Below, in pieces: positions 16,568 to 28,090 of a DNA stretch of 64,000 nucleotides. The notes beneath the pieces are model-generated. The model did no database searches. It was not told the origin of the DNA and worked only from the letters and a program-made list of their open reading frames with translations. The position numbers and the translations under genes were made by a program. Within the stretch, counting starts at the first letter, position 1. Each line of letters starts with the position of its first letter. Origin of the DNA: an uncultured Alphaproteobacteria bacterium (lineage in GTDB: Bacteria; Pseudomonadota; Alphaproteobacteria; Micropepsales; Micropepsaceae); NCBI GenBank assembly GCA_902826695.1, contig CADEFU010000004.1:296266-360265 (forward strand), given 5' to 3'.

Positions 16568-18634
16568 ATGGCGCGGCCCGCAGTAGTGGAAAGAGACTTC
16601 TCGCACGCGTTGACACTCAACCTGTCACCGCTGGTTGCACCGCATCGCAAACAAGGCCGCCTAAAACTGCGCATCGAGCGCATGCCGCAGACCGCGCGCC
16701 TGTCGCAAGGAACGCGCAACAACGACGGTTCTTGGTCGCTTCAGTCCGACGAACTCGACGACCTGTGCTTCTTGACCGCCGACCCACTTGAAAAAGAAGT
16801 GAGAATAAACGTCCGAGTCATCGGCCTCGCCAACGGCAACACACTTGCGTCAATCGAACACGCGATAACGCCCGGCGCCGCCCCCCTCTCCACATCGAGC
16901 CCGGCCGAAACCACCCTCCACACCCGCGAGTTGGAAACTCTGCGCCACGAGCTCGCCGCCGCCAAAGACGCGCTGGCTGCACGCGATGCCGAACTCGCCG
17001 ACCGCCTTGGTGCCGCCGCTAACGAAGCTGCCACACAATTCCAGCACACGCTCTCCAAAGCAGAAGCAGCGTGGAGCGCCACCGAGAACGCACGCCTACA
17101 AGCCATCCAAGAGCAGTGGCAGGAAAAGTTCGCGGAAGCTTTGGTGGATGCCGAGGAAGAGCAAGCGCGCAAATACACCGACGCAATCGAAGCACTCAAC
17201 GCGAAGCTTGAAGAGTTCCAGCTCGCCGTGAGCGAGCGCGACGCCGCCCTCGCCCATGCAAAGGAAGCCGGCAGCGCCGCCGTTGCGCAAAGCCACGACG
17301 CGGCGCGTGACACGAATGCGAAGATCACCGCTCTCGAGGCGGCGCTGGGTGAACGCGACGCCGAACTCGCCCGCGCCGTCGCGGCGAAGGATGCCGTCAA
17401 GCGCGAGGCCGATCTCGCTCTCGTGAAGGCCGAAGCGGCATGGAAGGACGCCGAGGCCGAGCGCCTCGCCGCCGCCGAAGCCCACTGGCGTGAGGCCTCC
17501 GCCATGGCGATGGCCGAAGCCCAGGCCGATGCCGACACACTGCGCGAGCAGGGCGCACAGAACGACCCAGACCTGCTTGAACACTTCACGCAGCTTCAAG
17601 CGGCCGTTGCCGAGCGCGACGCCGCGCTCGAGCGCGCACAAGCCGCGGCCGAACAGGCGCGCACCGAAGCCGATACGCGCTTGGCGGAAGCCGAGAAGAA
17701 ATGGAAATCGGCCGAGGCGGCCCGCGCTATCGCCAGCGACGCCGCATGGCAAAAGAAGCTCGCTGCAGCATCTGCAGCGCGCACCACACCCGCGCCAGCC
17801 CCTGCCAACGACACTGAGCTCCGCACGTTGCGCGAAAAGCTCGCTGCAGTTCAAGCTAAGCTCGACCTGCGCGAGGCCACGGTCGCCAAGGCGGCCAATC
17901 TTGCGAACGAAGAACGCTTGCGCTGGCAGAAGGAAGCGCAAGACCAAATCGTCAAAGCCTCACGCGAGCGCAAAGCTGACGATGCCGCTCGCCTTGCCAC
18001 CGCGCAGGCCGAATGGAGCCGACAATCAGCCCGCGACCTCGCTCTCGCGACCTCGCGCGCCGAAGCCGCGGAAGCCGCACTTGCCCAAGTGCGCATGCGC
18101 ACGAAGAACGACACGCAGCTTCATACCGAACTCGCCGCGTTACGCGCGGCGCTCGCGGTGCGCGAAGGCGAGCTGGCCGACTTGCGCCGTCATGCGGAAG
18201 ACCTGAGCGCCGATGACGGGGCCAAGGCGGACACGCAACCAAGACGCCCCGGCTTCAAAACGCGTGACATATTGATCGCTTGTGGGATCGGCATGCTCGC
18301 CGTCATCGGTTGGCTACAAATCTCGGAACAGCTTATGGCCCCGCCACCCGCACCGGTCGTGCCCGCTGAAACGCAAATCGCGTCGGCGCCTGCTCAGCCG
18401 GCAAATCCGATCGTTGCCCTGACGAAGGATGCAAAGCTTCGCAAAGCCGCCTCGCCAGCCGCCGACGTGATCGTCAAACTCAAGACGGACACCAGGCTGG
18501 AGGTTCTCGCCCGCAACGGCGAATGGGCGCACGTGCGCGAAGCCGTGGCGCCGCCCAAGGGCAAGCCCGCCGAAGGCTGGGTGCGCGCGTCCTTCCTGAA
18601 GTTCGTGAAAGAAGACGCGCCGGCAACCAAGTAG
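16568..18634 (+). CDS. Long coiled-coil membrane protein with SH3 domain and Trp-pair repeats
   Basis: The ATG at 16568 has AGGAG (16555-16559) 8 nt upstream; the GTG at 16559 overlaps that site and is less likely. The 688-residue product has an N-terminal beta-rich region (about 1-105) containing ARLSQGTRNNDGSWSL, similar to short repeats seen in some surface adhesins. An Ala/Glu-rich coiled coil follows (about 115-545). One transmembrane helix (about 567-587) and a C-terminal SH3-like domain (about 618-685, ending GWVRASFLKFV) complete it. Within the coiled coil three Trp pairs are spaced exactly 15 residues apart: W169/W184, W292/W307 and W379/W394. ERDA-type motifs recur between them. The function is unknown; an envelope scaffold or sensor is possible. 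Confidence 0.85.
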   Translation: MARPAVVERDFSHALTLNLSPLVAPHRKQGRLKLRIERMPQTARLSQGTRNNDGSWSLQSDELDDLCFLTADPLEKEVRINVRVIGLANGNTLASIEHAITPGAAPLSTSSPAETTLHTRELETLRHELAAAKDALAARDAELADRLGAAANEAATQFQHTLSKAEAAWSATENARLQAIQEQWQEKFAEALVDAEEEQARKYTDAIEALNAKLEEFQLAVSERDAALAHAKEAGSAAVAQSHDAARDTNAKITALEAALGERDAELARAVAAKDAVKREADLALVKAEAAWKDAEAERLAAAEAHWREASAMAMAEAQADADTLREQGAQNDPDLLEHFTQLQAAVAERDAALERAQAAAEQARTEADTRLAEAEKKWKSAEAARAIASDAAWQKKLAAASAARTTPAPAPANDTELRTLREKLAAVQAKLDLREATVAKAANLANEERLRWQKEAQDQIVKASRERKADDAARLATAQAEWSRQSARDLALATSRAEAAEAALAQVRMRTKNDTQLHTELAALRAALAVREGELADLRRHAEDLSADDGAKADTQPRRPGFKTRDILIACGIGMLAVIGWLQISEQLMAPPPAPVVPAETQIASAPAQPANPIVALTKDAKLRKAASPAADVIVKLKTDTRLEVLARNGEWAHVREAVAPPKGKPAEGWVRASFLKFVKEDAPATK

Positions 18635-18640
18635 CCGGCG

Positions 18641-20653
18641 CTATTCGAACTCCAGAATGACTGCATCGACCGGCAGCGTATCGCCGGCCTTTGCCGCCAC
18701 GCGCTTGATCCGCCCGTCCCGCTCCGCGCGAAGGACGTTCTCCATCTTCATCGCTTCGACGACGGCGAGCGGCTCACCTGCCTTCACTTCCTGCCCAACC
18801 TGCGCTGCGATTGAAACGACCAGTCCAGGCATCGGGCACAGCAGATGCTTCGACGTATCCGGCGGCGGCTTCACCAGCATATAAGCGGCCAACGCCGCGA
18901 CCCGCGGCCGGCGCACGGTGACATTGGCCGAGGCCCCACGATGTACGAGCCGGAACACGTCGCCGCGCCGCACGACTTGCATCGACACGGCCTGCCCGCC
19001 GATGTCGCCAACGAAAGCGGCCTCGCCTGGCTTCCAAGAACTCTCGACCTCGACCATGCGCGAGCCCTTGCCGTCGCCGAGGCGCACAGCGATAACGTCG
19101 CGACCCTCCGTCATCGTCTTGACCGGCACCGCGTCCATCCCGTTCAAGGTCACCGTCCACTCGCGCGGAACTTGAGACCCGCCGTTCAGCTGCCCCGATA
19201 TCTTCCGCCGACGCTCTTCCTCGCGCAGCTGCATGAACACTGCGGCGCATGCCATCCGGTCCTTCAGCTCCGCGCCCAAAGGCGCGCCGTGGAACCCGTC
19301 CCTAAACTCCTGCGCAATGAAGTTCGTCGACAGTCGCCCCGCACGGAACCGCTCATGCATCATCACCGCCTGCAGAAACGGAATGTTGTGCGCAATCCCA
19401 TCGATCCCAAAGTGATCGAGCGCATCGCCCATCAGATCGATCGCCGCCTCTCGCGTCGCTGCGTGCGTGCAAAGCTTGGCAATCATCGGATCGTAGAAGA
19501 TCGAGATCTCGCCTCCTTCAAACACGCCCGTATCGTTGCGGATCGTCTTGCCCACCACGCTCGCTTCCGCAGGCGGCCGGTACCGCACAAGCCGCCCCGT
19601 CGACGGCAGGAAGTTGCGGTAGGGATCCTCGGCATAGATGCGGCTTTCAATCGCCCAGCCCTTGAGCTTCACGTCTTCCTGCTTGATCGAGAGCTTCTCG
19701 CCCGCTGCGACACGAATCATCTGCTCGACTAGATCGAGCCCGGTCACGAGCTCTGTCACCGGGTGCTCCACCTGCAAGCGCGTATTCATTTCAAGGAAGT
19801 AGAAATTCCGGTCCTTGTCGACGATGAACTCCACCGTCCCCGCGCTCTCGTACTGGACGGCCTTCGCCAGCGCGACAGCCTGTGCACCCATCGCCGCCCG
19901 CGTCTTCTCGTCAAGGAAAGGCGATGGCGCCTCCTCGATGACTTTCTGATGGCGTCGCTGAATTGAGCATTCGCGCTCGCCCAGATGGATCACGTTGCCG
20001 TGCTTGTCGCCCAGCACCTGGATCTCGATGTGCCTGGGTTCGGTGACATATTTTTCGATAAAGAGACGGTCGTCTCCGAACGACGCCCGCGCCTCGTTCT
20101 TCGAACTCGTGATCGCCTGCGCAAGCTCAGATTCTTGCCAAACGATGCGCAACCCTTTGCCACCGCCGCCGGCCGACGCCTTCACCATCACCGGATAGCC
20201 GATTTCCCCCGCGATCCGCGCAGCCTCTTTCAGATCGTTGATCTCGCCGATGAATCCTGGAACGCAGCTTACCTTTGCCTTTGCCGCGAGCTTCTTCGAC
20301 TCGATCTTATCGCCCATCGCCGAGATCGCATGCGCGTTCGGCCCGATGAACGCGACCTTCGCCTTCGCCAGCGCCTCTGCAAACGCTGTGCGCTCCGACA
20401 AGAAGCCGTAGCCCGGATGCACCGCCTCGGCCCCCGTCTTCTTGCACGCCTCCACGATCTTTTCGATCACGAGGTACGACTGCGCGGAAGGCGCAGGCCC
20501 AATCAGGACCGCCTCGTCCGCCATTTCGACGTGCAGCGCGGCCGCATCCGCTTCCGAATAGACCGCAACCGTCTTAATGCCCATCTTGCGCGCTGTCTTG
20601 ATAACGCGGCAGGCGATTTCACCGCGGTTCGCGATGAGAATTTTCTTAAACAT
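18641..20653 (-). CDS. pccA: Propionyl/acetyl-CoA carboxylase alpha subunit
   Basis: This 670-residue protein has a biotin carboxylase module (MFKKILIANRGEIACRV start, ASAGGGGKGLR loop, EMNTRLQVEHPVTELVTG), a linker domain and a C-terminal biotin carrier. The biotinylated Lys is in VVEAMKMENVL. With PccB it carboxylates propionyl- or acetyl-CoA for propionate and branched-chain catabolism. The ATG at 20653 shares one base with the stop of the preceding gene (TGATG); the longer frame would run far into that gene and is not supported. PccB lies upstream in the same direction, separated by two genes. Confidence 0.96.
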   Translation of the reverse strand: MFKKILIANRGEIACRVIKTARKMGIKTVAVYSEADAAALHVEMADEAVLIGPAPSAQSYLVIEKIVEACKKTGAEAVHPGYGFLSERTAFAEALAKAKVAFIGPNAHAISAMGDKIESKKLAAKAKVSCVPGFIGEINDLKEAARIAGEIGYPVMVKASAGGGGKGLRIVWQESELAQAITSSKNEARASFGDDRLFIEKYVTEPRHIEIQVLGDKHGNVIHLGERECSIQRRHQKVIEEAPSPFLDEKTRAAMGAQAVALAKAVQYESAGTVEFIVDKDRNFYFLEMNTRLQVEHPVTELVTGLDLVEQMIRVAAGEKLSIKQEDVKLKGWAIESRIYAEDPYRNFLPSTGRLVRYRPPAEASVVGKTIRNDTGVFEGGEISIFYDPMIAKLCTHAATREAAIDLMGDALDHFGIDGIAHNIPFLQAVMMHERFRAGRLSTNFIAQEFRDGFHGAPLGAELKDRMACAAVFMQLREEERRRKISGQLNGGSQVPREWTVTLNGMDAVPVKTMTEGRDVIAVRLGDGKGSRMVEVESSWKPGEAAFVGDIGGQAVSMQVVRRGDVFRLVHRGASANVTVRRPRVAALAAYMLVKPPPDTSKHLLCPMPGLVVSIAAQVGQEVKAGEPLAVVEAMKMENVLRAERDGRIKRVAAKAGDTLPVDAVILEFE

Positions 20654-21456
20654 CAATTGCTCCAAAGCGCTTTGCGCCAGATGGGTTCGCCCGCAAACGT
20701 ATAGCGATAGGCGATCGCCCACTTCTTGCCGCCGAGCGCGACGGCGCCTTTCTCTTTCACCGTAGCCAGAAACGCCTTGAGGCGCGGCAGTTCGCGGCCG
20801 TCAAGGAAAATCGAATACGCGTCGCCCCGCTTCATCGCCCGCGGCGAGCTGAGCCCCGGCCACTCCTTGGGCCAGTTCACCGACGCCTGCGGCGCATAGG
20901 AATAGTCCCATAGCATCACCTCGACATAGGCGGGCTCCCACGCGCGGCTCGACGGATAGTCGAGTGCGCACAGCGCCTTGTGCTCGGCAAAGAGCTCGGC
21001 AGGCGGCGCCTCATCGCCCTTCGGGTTCATCGGCGCCGGCGGCACCGCACTCCGGCAGCTCAAGCCATAAACGCTCGCCGCCCACTGTTGCGTACCATTC
21101 GCGAAGTACAACGCAGCCGTCGGCTGGTCCGTCGCGCCGCTGAGCATGAAATGCTTCTTCGCTAACGGACGCGCCGCCAACGGCGCCCACCTCTGAGACA
21201 GCGCACCCAGTTCGGCGGGGCTCAACTTCACAGCGTGGTAGGCAAAAGCCCTCTCACCAGTCTTCTTTGCGAACACCACATCGCCGTTTTCATACACGGC
21301 GATCCGCGGCGTGTCGGACCCGATCACCATCAGCCACGGGTCCTGCTCCATTAAAACGGCGATCGGCTTCGGCCCCGCGAATGGATCGAACGGCGCCCCC
21401 ACCGAGGGAAGCACCGCACCGAACATCACCGTTAGGATCGCAAGGAGCCGAACCAT
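20653..21456 (-). CDS. Secreted protein of unknown function, coupled to pccA
   Basis: This 267-residue protein begins with a signal peptide (about 1-20, ending VGA). No known domain was recognised. Features are many Trp residues, an early VYENGDVVFAKK strand, two Cys in the middle (GLSCRSA and ALCALDYPSSRAW) that could pair, and a C-terminal DGRELPRLKAFLATVKEKGAV segment. It lies between the M28 peptidase and pccA genes and its stop overlaps the pccA start, so pccA translation probably depends on it. Why a periplasmic protein is coupled to a cytosolic carboxylase is unclear. Confidence 0.8.
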   Translation of the reverse strand: MVRLLAILTVMFGAVLPSVGAPFDPFAGPKPIAVLMEQDPWLMVIGSDTPRIAVYENGDVVFAKKTGERAFAYHAVKLSPAELGALSQRWAPLAARPLAKKHFMLSGATDQPTAALYFANGTQQWAASVYGLSCRSAVPPAPMNPKGDEAPPAELFAEHKALCALDYPSSRAWEPAYVEVMLWDYSYAPQASVNWPKEWPGLSSPRAMKRGDAYSIFLDGRELPRLKAFLATVKEKGAVALGGKKWAIAYRYTFAGEPIWRKALWSN

Positions 21457-21465
21457 CGTGCCGCC

Positions 21466-23139
<1,674 letters not shown>

Positions 23140-23149
23140 GTCGTCTCTC

Positions 23150-24682
23150 CTAAAGTGGAATGTTGTCGTGCTTCTTCCACGGCATCTCGACACGCTTGTT
23201 CTTAAGCGAGCGCAAGCCGCGTGCGATCCGCCGCCGCGTGCCGTGGGGCATGATCACTTCGTCCAAGTAGCCGCGCTGCGCCGCGACGAACGGATTGAGG
23301 AACCGCGCCTCGTACTCCTTCGTGCGCTCCGCGATTTTCACCGGATCGTTGATGTCGGCACGGAAGATGATCTCGACCGCACCTTTCGCGCCCATCACCG
23401 CGATTTGCGCCGTCGGCCAGGCGTAGTTGATATCGGCACGCATGTGTTTCGACGCCATAACATCGTAGGCGCCGCCGAACGCTTTACGCGTGATGCAGGT
23501 GATCTTCGGCACGGTCGCTTCGGTGAACGCGAAGAGCAGCTTTGCCCCGTGCTTGATCAGCCCGCCGTATTCCTGCGCCGTACCGGGCAGAAACCCTGGC
23601 ACGTCCACGAACGTCACCAACGGAATATTGAAGCAGTCGCAGAACCGGACGAAGCGCGCGGCCTTCCGGCTTGCATCGCTGTCGAGCACGCCGGCCAACA
23701 CCATCGGCTGGTTCGCGACGAAGCCAACGGTCGCCCCCTCGATGCGCCCAAATCCGGTGATGATGTTCTTCGCGAAGTTTTCCTGGATCTCGAAGAAATC
23801 GCCCTCGTCGGCGACCTTCAGGATCAGCTCCTTCATGTCGTAAGGCTTATTCGGGTTCGCCGGGATCAGCGTATCCAACGAAGGGTCGTCCTTGTCGACT
23901 TCCTGGAACGACGGCCACGACGGCGCTGGCTCGCGGTTCGACGACGGCAGGAAGTCGATCAACCGGCGCATCTGTGTCAAACAGTCGATATCGTTGTCAT
24001 AGGCGCCGTCCGCAATCGACGACTTCGTCGTGTGCACCTTCGCGCCGCCCAGTTCCTCCGCCGAGACGACTTCGTTGGTCACCGTCTTCACGACGTCGGG
24101 CCCCGTCACGAACATGTAGCTCGTGTCCCGCACCATGAAGATAAAATCGGTCATCGCCGGCGAGTAAACGTCTCCGCCCGCGCACGGACCCATAATGATG
24201 CTGATCTGCGGGATGACGCCCGACGAGGTCACATTGCGCGCAAACACCTCGCCGTAGCCGGCAAGCGCATCGACGCCTTCCTGAATGCGCGCCCCGCCCG
24301 CATCGAACACGCCGATCACCGGCGCCCCGTTGCGCAGCGCCATATCCTGAATCTTCACGATCTTTTGCGCATGCGCGGCAGAGAGCGATCCACCGAACAC
24401 GGTAAAATCCTTCACGAACAAATAGACGAGCCGCCCGTTGATCGTGCCCCACCCGGTGACAACGCCGTCGCCAGGCACGCGCTGCTGATCCATCCCGAAG
24501 TCGGTTGAACGATGCTCGACGAACGTGTCGAACTCCTCAAACGACCCCTCGTCCAGCAGGATCTCGAGGCGCTCCCGCGCCGTCAGTTTGCCTCGCGCGT
24601 GCTGCGCCTCGATACGCTTCTCGCCACCGCCCATTTGAGCGGCCGCGCGACGGCGCTCGAGTTCCTTGATGATGTCGTGCAT
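23150..24682 (-). CDS. pccB: Propionyl/acyl-CoA carboxylase beta subunit
   Basis: This 510-residue carboxyltransferase transfers the carboxyl group from biotin on PccA to an acyl-CoA. It contains two crotonase-like halves, with glycine-rich acyl-CoA and carboxybiotin sites such as [17 protein letters not shown] and [22 protein letters not shown]. The C-terminus (KKHDNIPL) is typical of PccB. It is the first gene of the pccB-M28-unknown-pccA group. The 113-nt gap upstream separates it from atp12 and holds no clear terminator. Confidence 0.97.
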   Translation of the reverse strand: MHDIIKELERRRAAAQMGGGEKRIEAQHARGKLTARERLEILLDEGSFEEFDTFVEHRSTDFGMDQQRVPGDGVVTGWGTINGRLVYLFVKDFTVFGGSLSAAHAQKIVKIQDMALRNGAPVIGVFDAGGARIQEGVDALAGYGEVFARNVTSSGVIPQISIIMGPCAGGDVYSPAMTDFIFMVRDTSYMFVTGPDVVKTVTNEVVSAEELGGAKVHTTKSSIADGAYDNDIDCLTQMRRLIDFLPSSNREPAPSWPSFQEVDKDDPSLDTLIPANPNKPYDMKELILKVADEGDFFEIQENFAKNIITGFGRIEGATVGFVANQPMVLAGVLDSDASRKAARFVRFCDCFNIPLVTFVDVPGFLPGTAQEYGGLIKHGAKLLFAFTEATVPKITCITRKAFGGAYDVMASKHMRADINYAWPTAQIAVMGAKGAVEIIFRADINDPVKIAERTKEYEARFLNPFVAAQRGYLDEVIMPHGTRRRIARGLRSLKNKRVEMPWKKHDNIPL

Positions 24683-24795
24683 ACCGGCCCCAGCCTTGAG
24701 TCTTGGCGCAAATCTGCACAGTTTGGGGGGGTGTGCAACCGCACAAAGCCTAAGCCCCCGAACCCCCTGCGCATAACTTGACGCTGCGGCAACCG

Positions 24796-25506
24796 TCAGC
24801 CAAGCAGTTTGAGATAAGCCTCGGCGCCTTTCAGGTCAGCCAGACGGTTCGCACGCGCCTTCTCGGCTTCCGCGTCTTGCCCCCAAAGCTCGGCTTGATA
24901 GGTGGCATCGACCTCGGCCGCCGCTAGCGCCTCGTCCGCTCCAACCGCGCCGGCAGCGAACGCCAAACCCAGCACCACCGAGCCCGTAATCGTAATCCCC
25001 GCATGTAGCCCCACGAGCCGATAGTGATCGTGCGCTTCGATCGCCGCGCGCAGCCGGGCCAGCGCGTCGCCGCTCTGCGCGATATGCGTCACGCCCGTCG
25101 TGACCGCCAGCCGGGCCCCATACCGCTCCATCGCCCACGTAAGCCAACGATCCCAATCCGCACTTTGCCGCTCCACGAGCTCGACCGGCGCCTCCGCGCG
25201 ATAGCAGAGCAGATCGCTGCTCGCGTAGTTCACGAGATCCTCGACAAGCGCCGCCCGATTCGCAACCACCCGGTCGAGCGCTGTGTTGAGCGCCTTCGTC
25301 AACGCCATGGTCTCCGGCTTCAGGGTCTCGCCCTGCCCCCGCCACTCGGCCGCAATCGCTTCGCCAAGCGCGCGCGTCGGCGCCACGAGAAGCGTGCCCG
25401 CCGGCGTCTTGATCGAACGCCCGTCGAGCAGCACCGCAAATCCCGTCGGCTCTTCGCGGAGTGAAACCTCTTTGTAGAAGCGCTTCGCGCCCGCTTTCGA
25501 CGTCAT
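24796..25506 (-). CDS. ATP12-family F1-ATPase assembly chaperone
   Basis: This 236-residue protein matches the ATP12 family, whose eukaryotic member binds the F1 alpha subunit during ATP synthase assembly. Conserved stretches are [44 protein letters not shown] and [10 protein letters not shown]. It overlaps the bicupin gene by 4 nt, so it is the last gene of the rarA-to-atp12 chain. The bacterial role is inferred from the family. Confidence 0.95.
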   Translation of the reverse strand: MTSKAGAKRFYKEVSLREEPTGFAVLLDGRSIKTPAGTLLVAPTRALGEAIAAEWRGQGETLKPETMALTKALNTALDRVVANRAALVEDLVNYASSDLLCYRAEAPVELVERQSADWDRWLTWAMERYGARLAVTTGVTHIAQSGDALARLRAAIEAHDHYRLVGLHAGITITGSVVLGLAFAAGAVGADEALAAAEVDATYQAELWGQDAEAEKARANRLADLKGAEAYLKLLG

Positions 25507-26555
25507 TTCTTCCGCCGCTTCGCTTTCAGCTCCGCACGCCGCATGTCCGGCAACCCATCATGCGGCCCCAGCGCGCGCCGAGGTGCGTCTTTCCAAAGAA
25601 AATCGCCGATCTCTTTGTTGCGCTTGGGATGCAGCGGATAAACACACTTCGAACGGCTGCGCGAAGCCTCGCCGACGATGATCAACCCGACAGGCTTGTC
25701 CGTATTGTTGATGAAACAGTGCGCGATCCCCGTGCGGTCCGGAAAGCCGGCACCGTCACCCGGCTTCAAACGGTGCAGATGACCGTCGATCCAAGCATCC
25801 GGCTCGCCTTCCACGACATACACGAACTCTTCCTCGTCGAATTCGGCATGCGGCCATGAAGACCGGCGTCCGGGCGCGAGCAAGTCATAGCCCACACCAA
25901 TCCGCGTCAAGCCCATCGCGACCGACAGGTGCGCAAAGTCGGCCATCTTTTCGTCGTCGCCCGGATAGGGCGTGCCCGGCTTGAGAACTTTGCGCCAGTC
26001 GACAACGCTGGCCGGCTTGCGGTTCGCCCGCCACGACGCGGGTGTCGCGCGCTTTCGCACTGCATCCGGCACGCCGTCATGCGGCCCAAGTTTGCGCTTC
26101 GGCGCGTCCAACCACAGATTGCCGTTCTTGCGCGCCGCCTCCGCGATTTCGCGCGTCACCGGAAAATTGACCGTCGAGTTGTAGCGCGAGGTCTCGCCGA
26201 TCGTCAGCATACGGACGGGTTCATCGCTGTTGTTGACAATACAGTGCGCGAGGCCGTCCCGGCCCGGCCAACCCACGGCGTCCCCTGCCTTCAGCCGATG
26301 GAGGTACCCGTCCGACCAAAGATCGGGCGCCCCCTCGAGGATGAAGACCATCTCTTCCTCGTCGCGCTCCGCGTGCGGCGGCGCCGAACGCCAGCCTGGC
26401 ATAAGCGTATCGTGACGGATGACGATGCGCTTCAGCTCAAACGGTGTCGAGAACGAAGCAGGCCGCCCCATCGGCTCCTTCGTGTGCCAATGGCGTATCG
26501 GTTCGGCACTCTCGACTTCTGACCAATGGCGGATGAACGGCGGTCGCTTCGCCAT
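25503..26555 (-). CDS. Bicupin domain protein
   Basis: This 350-residue protein has two cupin barrels in tandem (about residues 30-150 and 200-320). Metal-type motifs are PHAERDEEEMVFILEG and PHAEFDEEEFVYVVEG, with later His in LAHCIVNN and IAHCFINN. Two similar halves, each ending in a conserved phrase (LGPHDGVPD or LGPHDGLPD), point to internal duplication. The substrate is unknown; many bicupins are dioxygenases, isomerases or sugar-binding proteins. Overlap with atp12 and a 3-nt gap from the pseudouridine synthase show an operon. Confidence 0.88.
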   Translation of the reverse strand: MAKRPPFIRHWSEVESAEPIRHWHTKEPMGRPASFSTPFELKRIVIRHDTLMPGWRSAPPHAERDEEEMVFILEGAPDLWSDGYLHRLKAGDAVGWPGRDGLAHCIVNNSDEPVRMLTIGETSRYNSTVNFPVTREIAEAARKNGNLWLDAPKRKLGPHDGVPDAVRKRATPASWRANRKPASVVDWRKVLKPGTPYPGDDEKMADFAHLSVAMGLTRIGVGYDLLAPGRRSSWPHAEFDEEEFVYVVEGEPDAWIDGHLHRLKPGDGAGFPDRTGIAHCFINNTDKPVGLIIVGEASRSRSKCVYPLHPKRNKEIGDFLWKDAPRRALGPHDGLPDMRRAELKAKRRKK

Positions 26556-26558
26556 ACC

Positions 26559-27677
26559 TCACCTCCGCTTACTGCGATCTTTGCCGCGGTCCTTTCCGCG
26601 GCGCGCATGATGCTGCACGTCTTTCTTGTCGCGCTTGCGATCGTTCGGACGATACTCAGCAACGCCGGCCGGCGTGCCTTTGTCCGCTTCGAAGTTCTCG
26701 AACGGATCGCGCTTGTCGTTTTTGTCGAACCCGAACATGTCCCAAACCTTGGCCATGTGCGGCGGCAGCGGCGCAGTAACCGCAAGATACGTCCCATTTG
26801 GGTGGCGGATTCGCAGGCTGCGGGCGTGCAGCATCAGCTTCTTCGGAATCTCGCCATGCGCCCGCGGAGGCTCCTTGCCGTATTTCGGATCGCCCACGAT
26901 CGGTGTATCGATCGCCGCCATATGCGCGCGCAACTGGTGGGTCCGACCCGTGAGCGGCATCAGCGCAACCCAGGCCATCGTCGTCACGTGATCCAGCATG
27001 TCGAACAACGTGACTGCGCTCTTCGCATCGTCTTCATCACCCGCCTCGGCGATGCGAACGCGTTCATTCCCGTCTGCGGCGGCACGCTTGACCAACGCCC
27101 CGTCGATCTTGCCCCGCCGCGGCGTCGGCACGCCGGTGGTCAGCGCCCAGTAAATCTTGCGCGTATCGTGCCGCCGGAACGCCATCGCCAAGGAGGCCGC
27201 TGCGCGCGCGTTTGCGGCAACGACCATGACGCCAGACGTATCGCGGTCGAGCCGGTGCACGAGCCGCGGACGTTCCGCGCCCTCCTCCACCAACCCTGGT
27301 AGCAATCCGTCGATATGGCGATCTGTCTTTGTACCGCCCTGGACCGCGATCCCGGCAGGCTTGTTCAGAACGATAACGTCCCTGTCGCGATGCAGCACCA
27401 TGCTTTCGATGAATGCGCGATCCTTCGCCGGCAACGACGGCTTCGGCTTCTCGACCAATGGTGCGTCGCTTGTCGGTAGCGGCGGCACACGCACCGTCTC
27501 GCCGCCCGCAACCCGGTGGTTCGCCTTCACCCGCGCGCCATCGACGCGTACTTGGCCGGTTCGAAGCAGCTTCTCCAGCCGCCCATGCGTCACCTGCGGA
27601 TAGTGCCGCTGAAACCAACGGTCGAGACGAAGCCCGTCTTCTTCCGGCTTAATTTTACGTTGAACGACAGTGGTCAT
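26559..27677 (-). CDS. RluA-family 23S rRNA pseudouridine synthase
   Basis: This 372-residue protein has an N-terminal S4 RNA-binding domain (about 13-65) and a catalytic domain with the motif HRLDRDTSG holding the catalytic Asp144. Other segments are NKPAGIAVQGG and LTGRTHQLRAHMA. It probably modifies 23S rRNA uridines as RluC or RluD does; the exact site is uncertain. The C-terminus is long and basic (KRDKKDVQHHARRGKDRGKD) and may add RNA affinity. It overlaps crcB by 4 nt. Confidence 0.94.
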   Translation of the reverse strand: MTTVVQRKIKPEEDGLRLDRWFQRHYPQVTHGRLEKLLRTGQVRVDGARVKANHRVAGGETVRVPPLPTSDAPLVEKPKPSLPAKDRAFIESMVLHRDRDVIVLNKPAGIAVQGGTKTDRHIDGLLPGLVEEGAERPRLVHRLDRDTSGVMVVAANARAAASLAMAFRRHDTRKIYWALTTGVPTPRRGKIDGALVKRAAADGNERVRIAEAGDEDDAKSAVTLFDMLDHVTTMAWVALMPLTGRTHQLRAHMAAIDTPIVGDPKYGKEPPRAHGEIPKKLMLHARSLRIRHPNGTYLAVTAPLPPHMAKVWDMFGFDKNDKRDPFENFEADKGTPAGVAEYRPNDRKRDKKDVQHHARRGKDRGKDRSKRR

Positions 27678-28090
27678 GACACCAAACCCCGCGCGACTGC
27701 GAGCCCGACAAACAGCGCGCCTATTGAGCCGACAACGGACGCAGCGACGTAACCCATCGCCGCCACCCAGTCGCCTCGCTCGATCATCACCGCGCTATCG
27801 AGAGCAAACGCCGAGAACGTCGTGAACCCGCCCAAGATTCCGGTCGTCAAAAACGCGCGCATCTCCGGCGACACACTCAGAGTCAATGCGCCGAGCTCCG
27901 CGAGCACGCCCATGATGAAGCAGCCGACCACGTTGACCACCAGAATCCCCCATGGGAATCCCGGCCCGATCCAAGAAGTGATCTGGCCCGAAAGCGCATA
28001 GCGCCCGACTGCACCCAACGCGCCGCCCAAAGCAATCGCAAATACCGTTCCCATGGGGCGCGGTATCGCATGGGCCGAGCGCGGGCTCAA
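27674..28090 (-). CDS. crcB: Fluoride ion channel CrcB/Fluc
   Basis: This four-helix membrane protein exports fluoride as a dual-topology dimer. The conserved core is GGALGAVGRYALSG, an Asn in VVNVVGCFIMG, and GGFTTFSAFALD with the Phe-box pair. The frame begins at a TTG at 28090 that overlaps the NUDIX stop (TTGA) and has GGAG 8 nt upstream (138 residues). An ATG at 28054 (126 residues) fits the family length better but has no ribosome-binding site. No fluoride riboswitch precedes it because it lies inside an operon. Confidence 0.94.
   Translation of the reverse strand: MSPRSAHAIPRPMGTVFAIALGGALGAVGRYALSGQITSWIGPGFPWGILVVNVVGCFIMGVLAELGALTLSVSPEMRAFLTTGILGGFTTFSAFALDSAVMIERGDWVAAMGYVAASVVGSIGALFVGLAVARGLVS

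Noticed and set aside
27674..28090. Possible fluoride riboswitch before crcB
   Set aside because: crcB overlaps the preceding NUDIX gene, leaving no room for a separate leader.
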